Shown piece by piece: positions 14,502 to 22,722 of a stretch of DNA of 38,040 nt; the stretch's first letter is position 1; every line of letters begins with the position of its first letter. The DNA is from Armatimonadota bacterium (GTDB lineage Bacteria; Armatimonadota; Armatimonadia; Armatimonadales; Capsulimonadaceae), in assembly GCA_019239955.1 (NCBI GenBank), contig JAFAZD010000166.1:1-38040 (forward strand), in the 5' to 3' direction. The notes beneath the pieces were generated by a model. That model saw only the letters and a program-made list of their open reading frames with translations. It had not been told where the DNA came from and searched no databases. The position numbers were made by a program, and so were the translations under genes.

Positions 14502-14513
14502 AAAGCAGTCTAC

Positions 14514-14534
14514 TATACCACGTTTCGGCGAAAA
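14514..14534 (-). promoter_or_regulatory. Promoter-proximal motif upstream of the polyamine operon, shared with larE
   Basis: Minus strand: TTTTCGCCGAAAC, then GTGG and TATAGT ending about a dozen bases before the lipoprotein start. It matches 2740-2760 at 18 of 21 positions. It probably contains the -10 of the promoter driving the lipoprotein-to-speB operon. Confidence 0.5.
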
Positions 14535-14535
14535 A

Positions 14536-15372
14536 TCACTTTGTCTGGGCCGCGGTCCAGGCGTCAATCATCTGACGCGAGAGGCTGACGGGGGGCGGCA
14601 GGTCCGGCAGGGTCTCCGCCGTGAACCAGCGGGCGTCGTCCAGTTCCTCCGCGTCCACGCGCGGCTCCCCGGCGGCGTGGCGGGCCGTGAAGCCGATCAT
14701 GAGCTGGTGCGGGTACGGCCAGGGCTGGCTGCCGGCGTAGACCAGGTCGGCGACCTCCAGGCCCGCCTCCTCCTGCACCTCGCGCCGCACGCACTCCTCC
14801 AGCGACTCGCCCGGCTCGACGAATCCCGCCAGGATGCTGTAGCGCGGCCCCCACCCCGGCTTGTGGCCGAGCAGGATGCGCGCGCCGCCGTCATGCACCA
14901 GGATCAGCACGGCGGGGGTGACGTGCGGGTAGGCGACGTGGCCGCAGCGCGGGCAGCGCCGGCCCCAGTCGCCGGGCCGCATCTCGGCCTCGTGGCCGCA
15001 GACGGGGCAGAACCCGCTGGTGCGCCGCCAGTAGAGCATCTGGGATGCATAGCCCGCCAGCGCGAATTCCGCCTCGCCGATCTGCCCGAACAGGGCGCGC
15101 AGCGGGACGAGGCGGCAGCCCTCCGGCAGCGCCTCCTGGGGGCCGAGGTCATCGGCCAGGCAGGGCCTGCCGCCGAGCGTACCCAGGTACAACGGCGTCC
15201 GATTCACGCCGTCGCCGCGCGGGTCGCCCTCGCTCTCAATCAGCGCCCCCCCGCGCACCAGCACTTCGCCGTCCCGCAGCAGCAGCCAGAGCGCCGGGCC
15301 GGTGGGCGGATCCATCGGTGGGTAGGCGCGCACGAAGGCCGCCTGGGGCGGCGCGGGGGAAGGAGTGTCCAT
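14536..15372 (-). CDS. nudC: NAD(+) diphosphatase / NAD-cap hydrolase NudC
   Basis: A 278-residue Nudix hydrolase of the NudC type, which splits NADH to NMNH and AMP and can remove NAD caps from RNA. The zinc ribbon is FCPVCG and RRCPRCG (C122, C125, C140, C143). The Nudix box runs from G183 (GFVEPGESLEEC, then REVQEEAGL), followed by the NudC-specific SQPWPYP (215-221). The start at 15372 is favoured over 15390: the promoter at 15411-15439 puts transcription near 15404 and GGAGG lies just before 15372, although unusually close. Transcribed alone from its own promoter. Confidence 0.93.
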   Translation of the reverse strand: MDTPSPAPPQAAFVRAYPPMDPPTGPALWLLLRDGEVLVRGGALIESEGDPRGDGVNRTPLYLGTLGGRPCLADDLGPQEALPEGCRLVPLRALFGQIGEAEFALAGYASQMLYWRRTSGFCPVCGHEAEMRPGDWGRRCPRCGHVAYPHVTPAVLILVHDGGARILLGHKPGWGPRYSILAGFVEPGESLEECVRREVQEEAGLEVADLVYAGSQPWPYPHQLMIGFTARHAAGEPRVDAEELDDARWFTAETLPDLPPPVSLSRQMIDAWTAAQTK

Positions 15373-15410
15373 GCCTCCATTGTACACCACAGCGGCGCGA
15401 TTTCACCGTC

Positions 15411-15439
15411 ATTATACCCTGTTGTTTTGTTGTTGTCAA
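15411..15439 (-). promoter_or_regulatory. Consensus sigma-70 promoter for nudC
   Basis: On the minus strand the hexamers are exactly TTGACA (15439-15434) and TATAAT (15416-15411) with a 17-base spacer. The spacer is A-rich. The -35 lies in a small palindrome, gttgtcaac. Transcription should begin near 15404, about 32 bases before the chosen start. Confidence 0.85.
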
Positions 15440-15513
15440 CACTGTTGTTGATAATAGCATCATTGTCGGTCATCAGCCGATGTTACGCACGGGGCCGGCA
15501 TGAGGCATGAAGT

Positions 15514-15632
15514 CAGCGAGTGAATTCGCCGCTTCCGGCCTTTGGCCGAGTCTCCGCCTTCGCGGAGACGAGTCCTTGTCCGCACAGGCGGACAGTCGGC
15601 GTCCTCGCCCCCAGCGGCGAATTCGTGCGCTG
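15514..15632. repeat. 119-bp palindromic element (copy 2)
   Basis: Ends 15514-15533 and 15613-15632 are inverted repeats with three mismatches, and the left end matches copy 1 (1673-1692) at 19 of 20 positions. Internal hairpins are at 15551-15568 and 15577-15594, the latter with the same tgtccgc/gcggaca arms as copy 1. The interior is shorter than in copy 1, and comparison of the translated strands suggests that the copy is inserted in the opposite sense. Confidence 0.83.
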
Positions 15633-15677
15633 GCTCTTCACCTTCCGCCGCCCGACAATGGGCGCACGCTTCCCTGC

Positions 15678-15706
15678 TTGACATCCCAACGAAGATGTCC
15701 TATACT
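15678..15706 (+). promoter_or_regulatory. Sigma-70 promoter for folK
   Basis: TTGACA at 15678-15683 and TATACT at 15701-15706 with a 17-base spacer. The expected start site near 15713 leaves a leader of 60 to 90 bases before folK. Confidence 0.8.
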
Positions 15707-15804
15707 TCTATATGATTATTCTTGATTATTCAGTGCGACGGGCAGTACGTCTCAGGGGCTGAACGTGAAAAATGTCACAGCGCCAACGTGACCAAGCGGG
15801 CATA

Positions 15805-16305
15805 ATGCCCGAGGAGCCTGTGACGGCGTATGTGGGGCTGGGGGCGAATTTAGGCGACCGGGAGGCCGCCATTGAGGCCGCCCTGCGCGCGCTGCACTGG
15901 CCGCCGGATGTCATGGTCGTGCGCCGCTCCTCGCTCTACGAGACCGCCCCGGTGGGAGTCACGGACCAGCCCGATTTCCTGAACGCGGTCGCCGAGCTTC
16001 GGACGACGCTGTCGCCCCGGGAACTCCTGGCACGGATTTTGCAGTTGGAGCGGCAACTGGGCCGGGTGCGAACCCAACGCTGGGGGCCGCGCGTTATTGA
16101 CATAGACATCCTGCTGTACGGCGATGAGGCCCTGGCGGAGCCGGGGCTGACCGTCCCGCACCCGCGCATGGCGGAGCGCGCCTTCGTGCTCCGTCCGCTG
16201 GCGGAGATCGCGCCGGAGGCGAAACTTCCCGACGGCGAGACCGTACAAAAAAAGTGGCAATTCCTGGCGGAACGCGGGAACAATACCAGCGTGAAACCCG
16301 TTTAA
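15805..16305 (+). CDS. folK: 6-hydroxymethyl-7,8-dihydropterin pyrophosphokinase (HPPK)
   Basis: HPPK transfers pyrophosphate from ATP to hydroxymethyl-dihydropterin in folate synthesis. From the ATG at 15805 it has 166 residues, a normal length. Signatures are AYVGLGANLGDRE, then SSLYETAPVGVTDQPDFLNAV, and the signature RWGPRVIDIDILLYGDE, followed by VPHPRMAERAFVLRPLAEIAP. An alternative ATG at 15772 would add 11 hydrophilic residues; neither has a strong ribosome binding site, and 15805 is chosen because homologues begin near the AYVGLG strand. No other folate gene is adjacent. Confidence 0.92.
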   Translation: MPEEPVTAYVGLGANLGDREAAIEAALRALHWPPDVMVVRRSSLYETAPVGVTDQPDFLNAVAELRTTLSPRELLARILQLERQLGRVRTQRWGPRVIDIDILLYGDEALAEPGLTVPHPRMAERAFVLRPLAEIAPEAKLPDGETVQKKWQFLAERGNNTSVKPV

Positions 16306-16399
16306 GTAGCCTGTCGAGGCGTGTCGCGCCTGCGCGTGCCTTGCCGACAGCCGCAGAGCCGCCGGATGCCTATCGGAAGTTCAGCGGCTTCTTTGAGCG

Positions 16400-17665
16400 A
16401 TGATTTATTCATATGAAGCAAAGGACGGCGGCGGGCGCACTGTCACCGGCTCCCTGGACGCACAGGACGAGGGCACGGCGGCCCGTCAGGTGCGCGACAT
16501 GGGCTACTTCCTGATGCGGCTGGCCCCATCGGCAGTCCCGCAGGGGGCGAACGGGGCCGTCTGGCCGCCCCCGCCCTCCGCGCCCACTCGGGAGCCGTCC
16601 GCACCGGCCTGGACGCCGTCCGCCCCGGCGATGCCATGGTGGCGATGGCTGCTGGCGCGGCTGGTCTACCCGGTCTGGTCCGGCGTCGGACTGCGCGACC
16701 TGGCCCTGTTCTACCGGCAGTTCGCCACCATGATCCATGCCGGCGTGCCGATCTACCAGTGCCTGACGACGCTGACCGTGCAGACGGCGAACCCGACGCT
16801 GCGCCGCTGCATCGGGGCGATCGGCCGGCGCGTGCAGGCGGGCGGGGCCATCAGCGCGGCCATGGGCGAGTACCCGTGGCTCTTCCTGGACTTCCACCGG
16901 GCCATGGTCGCCGCCGGGGAGATGACGGGGCGGCTGGACCTGATGTTCGCGCGCCTCGCGGACGCCCTGGAGCAGGAGTACCTGCTGCGCGGCATCATCA
17001 AGCGCGAGACGTTCTACCCGTGCCTGGTGCTGCTGGCCTCGTTCCTGCTCCAGCCGCAGGCGATGGTCGTCCTGGTCGCGCAGGGGAGCGGGCGCGGCTA
17101 CCTGCGCCTGGTCGCGCCGTCGCTGCTGGGGTCCCTGGGCGCGCTGCTGCTGGTCTACGTGCTGGTCCGGCTGCTGTCGCAGTTCAAGGCCGTGTTTGAC
17201 GCCGTGGCGTCCCACCTGCCAGCGGTCGGCGGGGCGGTGCGGCTGATCGCGCTGGCGCGCTTCGCGCGCGCGCTGTCTCTGCTGTACGCGGCGGGCCTGG
17301 CGATCCCGAACGCGCTGCGGACGGCGGCAGCGGCCTGCGGCAACGCCTACCTCGCCCGGAAGATGGTGCGGGCGATCCCGGCGCTGGAGACCGGCCAGGG
17401 CATCGCCCAATCCCTGGAGCGCACGGGCGCGTTCCCGCCGATGGTCGTGACCATGCTGGGCGTCGGCGAGCAGAGCGGGGACCTGGACCAGACCATGACC
17501 AAAGTGGCGGAGTATTTTGAGCAGGAGGCGGCGGTGCGCCTGCACCAACTCTGCGTCTCGCTCGGCGTCATCGTGACGATCCTCGTCGGCGTCCGCGTCG
17601 GCCTGGGCGTCATCCACTATTACACCGGATACTTCAACAATCTGCTGAACACCGACACAAACTAA
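16400..17665 (+). CDS. Type II secretion system F / PilC-family inner-membrane protein
   Basis: A 421-residue protein of the GspF/PilC family, the membrane platform that couples the assembly ATPase to pilin extrusion. It starts with the MIYSYEAKDGGGRTVTGSLDA segment typical of the family, then a Pro/Ala-rich linker (about 48-80), and two T2SSF domains. The first includes LALFYRQFATMIHAGVPI and the second RFARALSLLYAAGLAIPNAL, each followed by the GExxGxLD type motif (AGEMTGRLD, GVGEQSGDLD). Predicted membrane segments lie around 204-260 and 380-405. No GspE/PilB or pilin gene is near, so it is an isolated copy and its system cannot be told. Confidence 0.88.
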   Translation: MIYSYEAKDGGGRTVTGSLDAQDEGTAARQVRDMGYFLMRLAPSAVPQGANGAVWPPPPSAPTREPSAPAWTPSAPAMPWWRWLLARLVYPVWSGVGLRDLALFYRQFATMIHAGVPIYQCLTTLTVQTANPTLRRCIGAIGRRVQAGGAISAAMGEYPWLFLDFHRAMVAAGEMTGRLDLMFARLADALEQEYLLRGIIKRETFYPCLVLLASFLLQPQAMVVLVAQGSGRGYLRLVAPSLLGSLGALLLVYVLVRLLSQFKAVFDAVASHLPAVGGAVRLIALARFARALSLLYAAGLAIPNALRTAAAACGNAYLARKMVRAIPALETGQGIAQSLERTGAFPPMVVTMLGVGEQSGDLDQTMTKVAEYFEQEAAVRLHQLCVSLGVIVTILVGVRVGLGVIHYYTGYFNNLLNTDTN

Positions 17666-17778
17666 AGGGCCGGCCTTATTTATCCATCTTCCGGACCCCG
17701 AAGAGGAGGAGATCAACCACAGATCACGAACTGCATTCGCATGTTTTCATTGTTCGTTTGTAAGGGAAAACGTCAGAC

Positions 17779-18519
17779 ATGACATCGCAGAGAACTCACT
17801 ACGAAGTCCTGGGCGTATCGGCGACGGCGACCACGGATCAGATCAAAAAGAAATACCGGGAAATGGCCCGCAAGTTCCACCCGGACGTCGTCAAGGACAA
17901 GGCGATGGGCCAGAAGATCTTCACCCAGGTCAACCAGGCGTACCGCATCCTGGCGGACCCGGAGCGCCGCGCCCAGTACGACGCCTCGCTGCGGGCCGAC
18001 AGGGGGCAGGCGGCCGAGGGCCCGATCGCCGCCAGCACGGCGGGCGGGGCCCGCCCCAACGGCGCAGGGGCGACGGGCGGCGCGCCCCCGCAGTCCGGGC
18101 CGCTGACCCCGCAGCAGACCCAGGCCGTCAGCCGATCCCTCAGCGACGCCGACTTCGCCATGATGAATGCCAACGCGCCGCAGGCCCAGGCCCACTGCGA
18201 GGCGGCCCTCAAGATCGACTCGCGCAACGCGCGGGCGTGGGCCCTGCTGGGCGATGCGCTGTCCACTCAGGGCAAGCGCGAGGAGGCCATCCGCGCCTAC
18301 CGCCAGTCGCTGCAGGTCACGCCCAGCCCGATGGTGCAGGCCAAGCTGAAACGCCTGGAGGGCGGCGACCCGCCCGGCGGCGCCGGCACGCGCACCAATC
18401 CGCCCGGCGGAACCCGCCCTCCGACGATCCCGCCCGGCGGTGCGGCGAAGCCGTCCGGCGGCGGCGCCGACAAGTCCTCCGGCGGCCTCCTGGGACGGCT
18501 GCTGGGCAAGAAGAAATAA
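17779..18519 (+). CDS. DnaJ-domain protein with TPR-like repeat
   Basis: A 246-residue co-chaperone-like protein. The N-terminal J domain has KFHPDVVKDKAMGQKIFTQV and NQAYRILADPERRAQYDA, with the HPD motif that stimulates DnaK. Residues about 125-195 form TPR-like helices (AQAHCEAALKIDSRNARAWA, ALLGDALSTQGKREEAIRAY). The C-terminus is a low-complexity tail with PPGG repeats ending in GRLLGKKK. There is no zinc-finger or substrate-binding domain, so it is a J-protein of special function rather than DnaJ. It is followed by a strong hairpin. Confidence 0.87.
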   Translation: MTSQRTHYEVLGVSATATTDQIKKKYREMARKFHPDVVKDKAMGQKIFTQVNQAYRILADPERRAQYDASLRADRGQAAEGPIAASTAGGARPNGAGATGGAPPQSGPLTPQQTQAVSRSLSDADFAMMNANAPQAQAHCEAALKIDSRNARAWALLGDALSTQGKREEAIRAYRQSLQVTPSPMVQAKLKRLEGGDPPGGAGTRTNPPGGTRPPTIPPGGAAKPSGGGADKSSGGLLGRLLGKKK

Positions 18520-18532
18520 TTACCCCAAAGGG

Positions 18533-18564
18533 GAGGGGGCGGCCGCTGGTGCGGCCGCCCCCTC
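18533..18564. terminator. Hairpin terminator between convergent genes
   Basis: A perfect 14-bp GC-rich stem (18533-18546 with 18551-18564) around a tggt loop lies just after the DnaJ-like stop, facing the end of the GGDEF gene. On the plus strand only a short CTCTT follows, so termination may be weak; the position between convergent genes supports a terminator role. Confidence 0.7.
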
Positions 18565-18590
18565 TTGACGTCCCGGATGGTCACGGATGG

Positions 18591-20168
<1,578 letters not shown>

Positions 20169-20202
20169 GACGGCCTCAGAATCGGAGGAAAACACGGCCT
20201 CA

Positions 20203-21018
20203 TTATCGGAAGCCGGGCGGGCTTTCAAGAGAGTGGCCGAGAAGCGCCCAGAGCGCCGCCACGCCGACGGCCAGCACGGTGCAGGCGGCGTTCACGAGGT
20301 CGTTGCCGACCCACGCCCAGCCGCGCGCCGGCGGTATTCGGCCCGCCGGCCCCCGATAATGGGGGGGCTTCTCCGTCCAGTGGTCCGGGTCGGCCGGGTC
20401 GCGCCACTGCGCCTGGAGGGTCGCGCCGAGCAGGCTGTCAAAGAGCGCCCCGACCAGACCCGCCAGCGTCACGACCGCCATGGCCCCCGCGCCCTGCGGC
20501 GCGGCGAAGCATCCCAGCAGCAGCGCCCCGGCACAGGCCGCCGCCGTCCCCGCCCCGCTGACCGCGCCGGACGTGCCCGGCGGCACGCGCCGCCCCGTCT
20601 TCAGGTCGCGCGGCGTCCCGCCGCAGGCCGCCCCGATCTCCGTCGCCCAGGTGTCGGCGTTCGCCGCCGCCAGCGCCGCCAGGAACAGCAGGTGCGCCCC
20701 GGCGGGCGGGCCGTGCAGGGCCAGCAGGGCGCAGAGGGCCGCCGCCCCGCCGTTGGCCCAGACCTGCCCGGCGTCGCGCCGCCCGCCCTTCTCAAAACCC
20801 ATCTTTTCTTTGGTACGACGACGCCACCGGCTGAGGGCGCTGGATGTGACGAAGAACGTCACCAGCGCCGCCCCCCACGTCCACCCGCCGACGCCGAATA
20901 CGACCGTGCCGACCGCCCAGGCGGACAGCGCGCCGCCGACCGTCAGCGCGCGGGCGCGGCAGGCGGCGAGGGCGATGAGAGCGGCGAGGATCGCGCCGAC
21001 AGGAAACTGTAGGAACAT
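20203..21018 (-). CDS. DUF92 family integral membrane protein (phytyl-phosphate-kinase-like)
   Basis: A 271-residue polytopic membrane protein with the DUF92/TMEM19 signatures FGVGGWTWG, KGGRRDAGQVWANGG, ANADTWATEIG, PPGTSGAVSGAGT and LFDSLLGATLQ. Plant VTE6 of this family is a phytyl-phosphate kinase, but bacterial members are mostly uncharacterised, so an isoprenoid-phosphate role is inference. It is 16 bases downstream of a phytoene-dehydrogenase-like gene on the same strand and is likely co-transcribed with it and with the GGDEF gene. Confidence 0.88.
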   Translation of the reverse strand: MFLQFPVGAILAALIALAACRARALTVGGALSAWAVGTVVFGVGGWTWGAALVTFFVTSSALSRWRRRTKEKMGFEKGGRRDAGQVWANGGAAALCALLALHGPPAGAHLLFLAALAAANADTWATEIGAACGGTPRDLKTGRRVPPGTSGAVSGAGTAAACAGALLLGCFAAPQGAGAMAVVTLAGLVGALFDSLLGATLQAQWRDPADPDHWTEKPPHYRGPAGRIPPARGWAWVGNDLVNAACTVLAVGVAALWALLGHSLESPPGFR

Positions 21019-21034
21019 GGGTAGAGACCGGGGC

Positions 21035-22591
21035 CTATCGCCGCCGCAGCGCCCTGCCGACCACCCGCGCTGCGCTGACCCCCGACGCCCCGAACACGCC
21101 CCCGCCCGGATGCGTGCTCGCCCCCGTCAGGAACAGCCCGTCAATCGGCGTCCGGTACTGTGCCAGCTCCGGCAGCGGGCGGAACGCGAACATCTGGTCC
21201 AGCGACATCTCCAGGTGCATCACGTTCCCCCGCCGCAGCCCCAGCGTCCGCTCCAGGTCCAGCGGCGTCTGGATGAACCGTTTCTCAATCGCCCCCCGCA
21301 TATTGGGCGCATACGAGAAGAGCGTCTCGCAGATGGCGTCGGCGGCCTCGTCCCGCGCCGCGTCCTCATCCCAGGTTCGCCCGTCACGCCGCTCATACGG
21401 GAAATATTGGGACCACAGCTGCACCACCTGCTTGCCGGGCGGGGCCAGCGTGTCGTCCAGGGCCGAGAACGTCATTGCCAGCACGGCGGGCCGCCGCGAC
21501 GGACGCCCGCCGACGTAATCCGCATACGCCTCTCCCAAAAACTCCGGGGTGGGACAGAGCAACTGCATCCCCCGATGTATCTCCATCGGCCACCCCCCGC
21601 CGTAATCGGGCAGTTCCGACGCCGCGCAGCGCACCGTCATCCCGAACCCGTTTCCGACATTCACTGACCGCAGCCGGCTCGCCAAGTCCTCCGACACCTC
21701 CGACTCCGCCAGCAGGTCCTGAAACGTCGTCAGCACATGGCATGCCGCCACGACCGCCCGCGCCCGGTATGACTGCCCTCCTGCCGCCACCCCGACCGCC
21801 TTCCCGCCCTCCACCAGTATCCGCTCCACCCGCGCCCCGGTCAGCACCGTCCCGCCCAGCGCCTCCAGCGCCCGCCGCAGGGCGACCGTCAGCATCCCCG
21901 ACCCGCCCCGCGCCCGCCTCGCCCCGCTCTCATGGACGGCGGCGTACCAGCCCGCGAACGGCCCCGTCCCCGGCTCCGTCGGCGGCGGCCCGGACTGCGC
22001 CGCCAGCCACCCCAGCGCCGCCCGCATTGGCACGCTCTCAAACGTCTCGTGGATCAGCCGCCCGTACCCGGACAGGATCATCCGCAGCGCGTCGGTCGAG
22101 TTGCGCCCCGGCGAAGGGGCCAGGATGACGTGCCGCCCGAAGCTCGCCATCGTCGGCGGCTCCTGAAACGCCCGAAAGACTCCCCTGACCACCGGCCCCC
22201 AGCGCGTCACGAACTCCCGGTACGCCGCCGCGTCCCGCGCCGACACCCGCGCGATGCTCTCCACCGTCCGCTCCAAGTCCCGATAGAAGCAGAGGGCCTC
22301 CCCGCCCGGCAACGGCAGCGCCGCCCACGGGTCCATCTCGATGTATTCCAGCCCGTACTTTTCTAATTCCAGCTCGGCCACGATGGGCGTCCGGTGGATC
22401 ATCAGGTGTACCGACGAGCCGATGTCTATCTGGTAGCCAGGCCAGACCTCCTCCGTGCAGACCGCCCCGCCGACCACCGCCCGCCGCTCCAGCACCAGGA
22501 CTTTGTGGCCCGCCTTCGCCAGATAGCACGCGCACACCAGCCCATTATGCCCCGCCCCGATGACGATGGCGTCATACCGTGTCTCCATCAT
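21035..22591 (-). CDS. Phytoene-dehydrogenase-like FAD-dependent oxidoreductase
   Basis: A 518-residue flavoprotein of the CrtI/PYROXD2-like amine-oxidase superfamily. It starts with the dinucleotide-binding motif VIGAGHNGLVCACYLAKAG and ends with the FAD-binding LFLTGASTHPGGGVFGASG. The GHNGL form and ASTHPGGG are typical of the PYROXD2-like branch rather than classic carotenoid desaturases. ATG at 22591 or the adjacent 22588; a TTG at 22600 also exists and no ribosome binding site is clear. With the DUF92 gene next to it, a role in isoprenoid or carotenoid modification is possible, but no phytoene synthase or other crt gene is here. Confidence 0.9.
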   Translation of the reverse strand: MMETRYDAIVIGAGHNGLVCACYLAKAGHKVLVLERRAVVGGAVCTEEVWPGYQIDIGSSVHLMIHRTPIVAELELEKYGLEYIEMDPWAALPLPGGEALCFYRDLERTVESIARVSARDAAAYREFVTRWGPVVRGVFRAFQEPPTMASFGRHVILAPSPGRNSTDALRMILSGYGRLIHETFESVPMRAALGWLAAQSGPPPTEPGTGPFAGWYAAVHESGARRARGGSGMLTVALRRALEALGGTVLTGARVERILVEGGKAVGVAAGGQSYRARAVVAACHVLTTFQDLLAESEVSEDLASRLRSVNVGNGFGMTVRCAASELPDYGGGWPMEIHRGMQLLCPTPEFLGEAYADYVGGRPSRRPAVLAMTFSALDDTLAPPGKQVVQLWSQYFPYERRDGRTWDEDAARDEAADAICETLFSYAPNMRGAIEKRFIQTPLDLERTLGLRRGNVMHLEMSLDQMFAFRPLPELAQYRTPIDGLFLTGASTHPGGGVFGASGVSAARVVGRALRRR

Positions 22592-22722
22592 GGTAAACAA
22601 GTCCGCAAATTTATTCGCCGGGCACCCACTGACCGGGCCACTCCCATCAGAGAAAAAGACTGATCCTGTTTCTACCCCGCGTCCCGAAAGGACTCCCTGC
22701 CCCCGGCGGCGAACTGCCCTTC

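Larger units (their letters stand above)
15373..15804. other. Divergent intergenic region between nudC and folK
   Basis: About 430 bases without a gene. It contains the nudC promoter (15411-15439), an AT-richer tract with repeated ttgttgt around 15421-15450, the second copy of the palindromic element (15514-15632) and the folK promoter (15678-15706). No small gene is convincing here. Confidence 0.7.
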
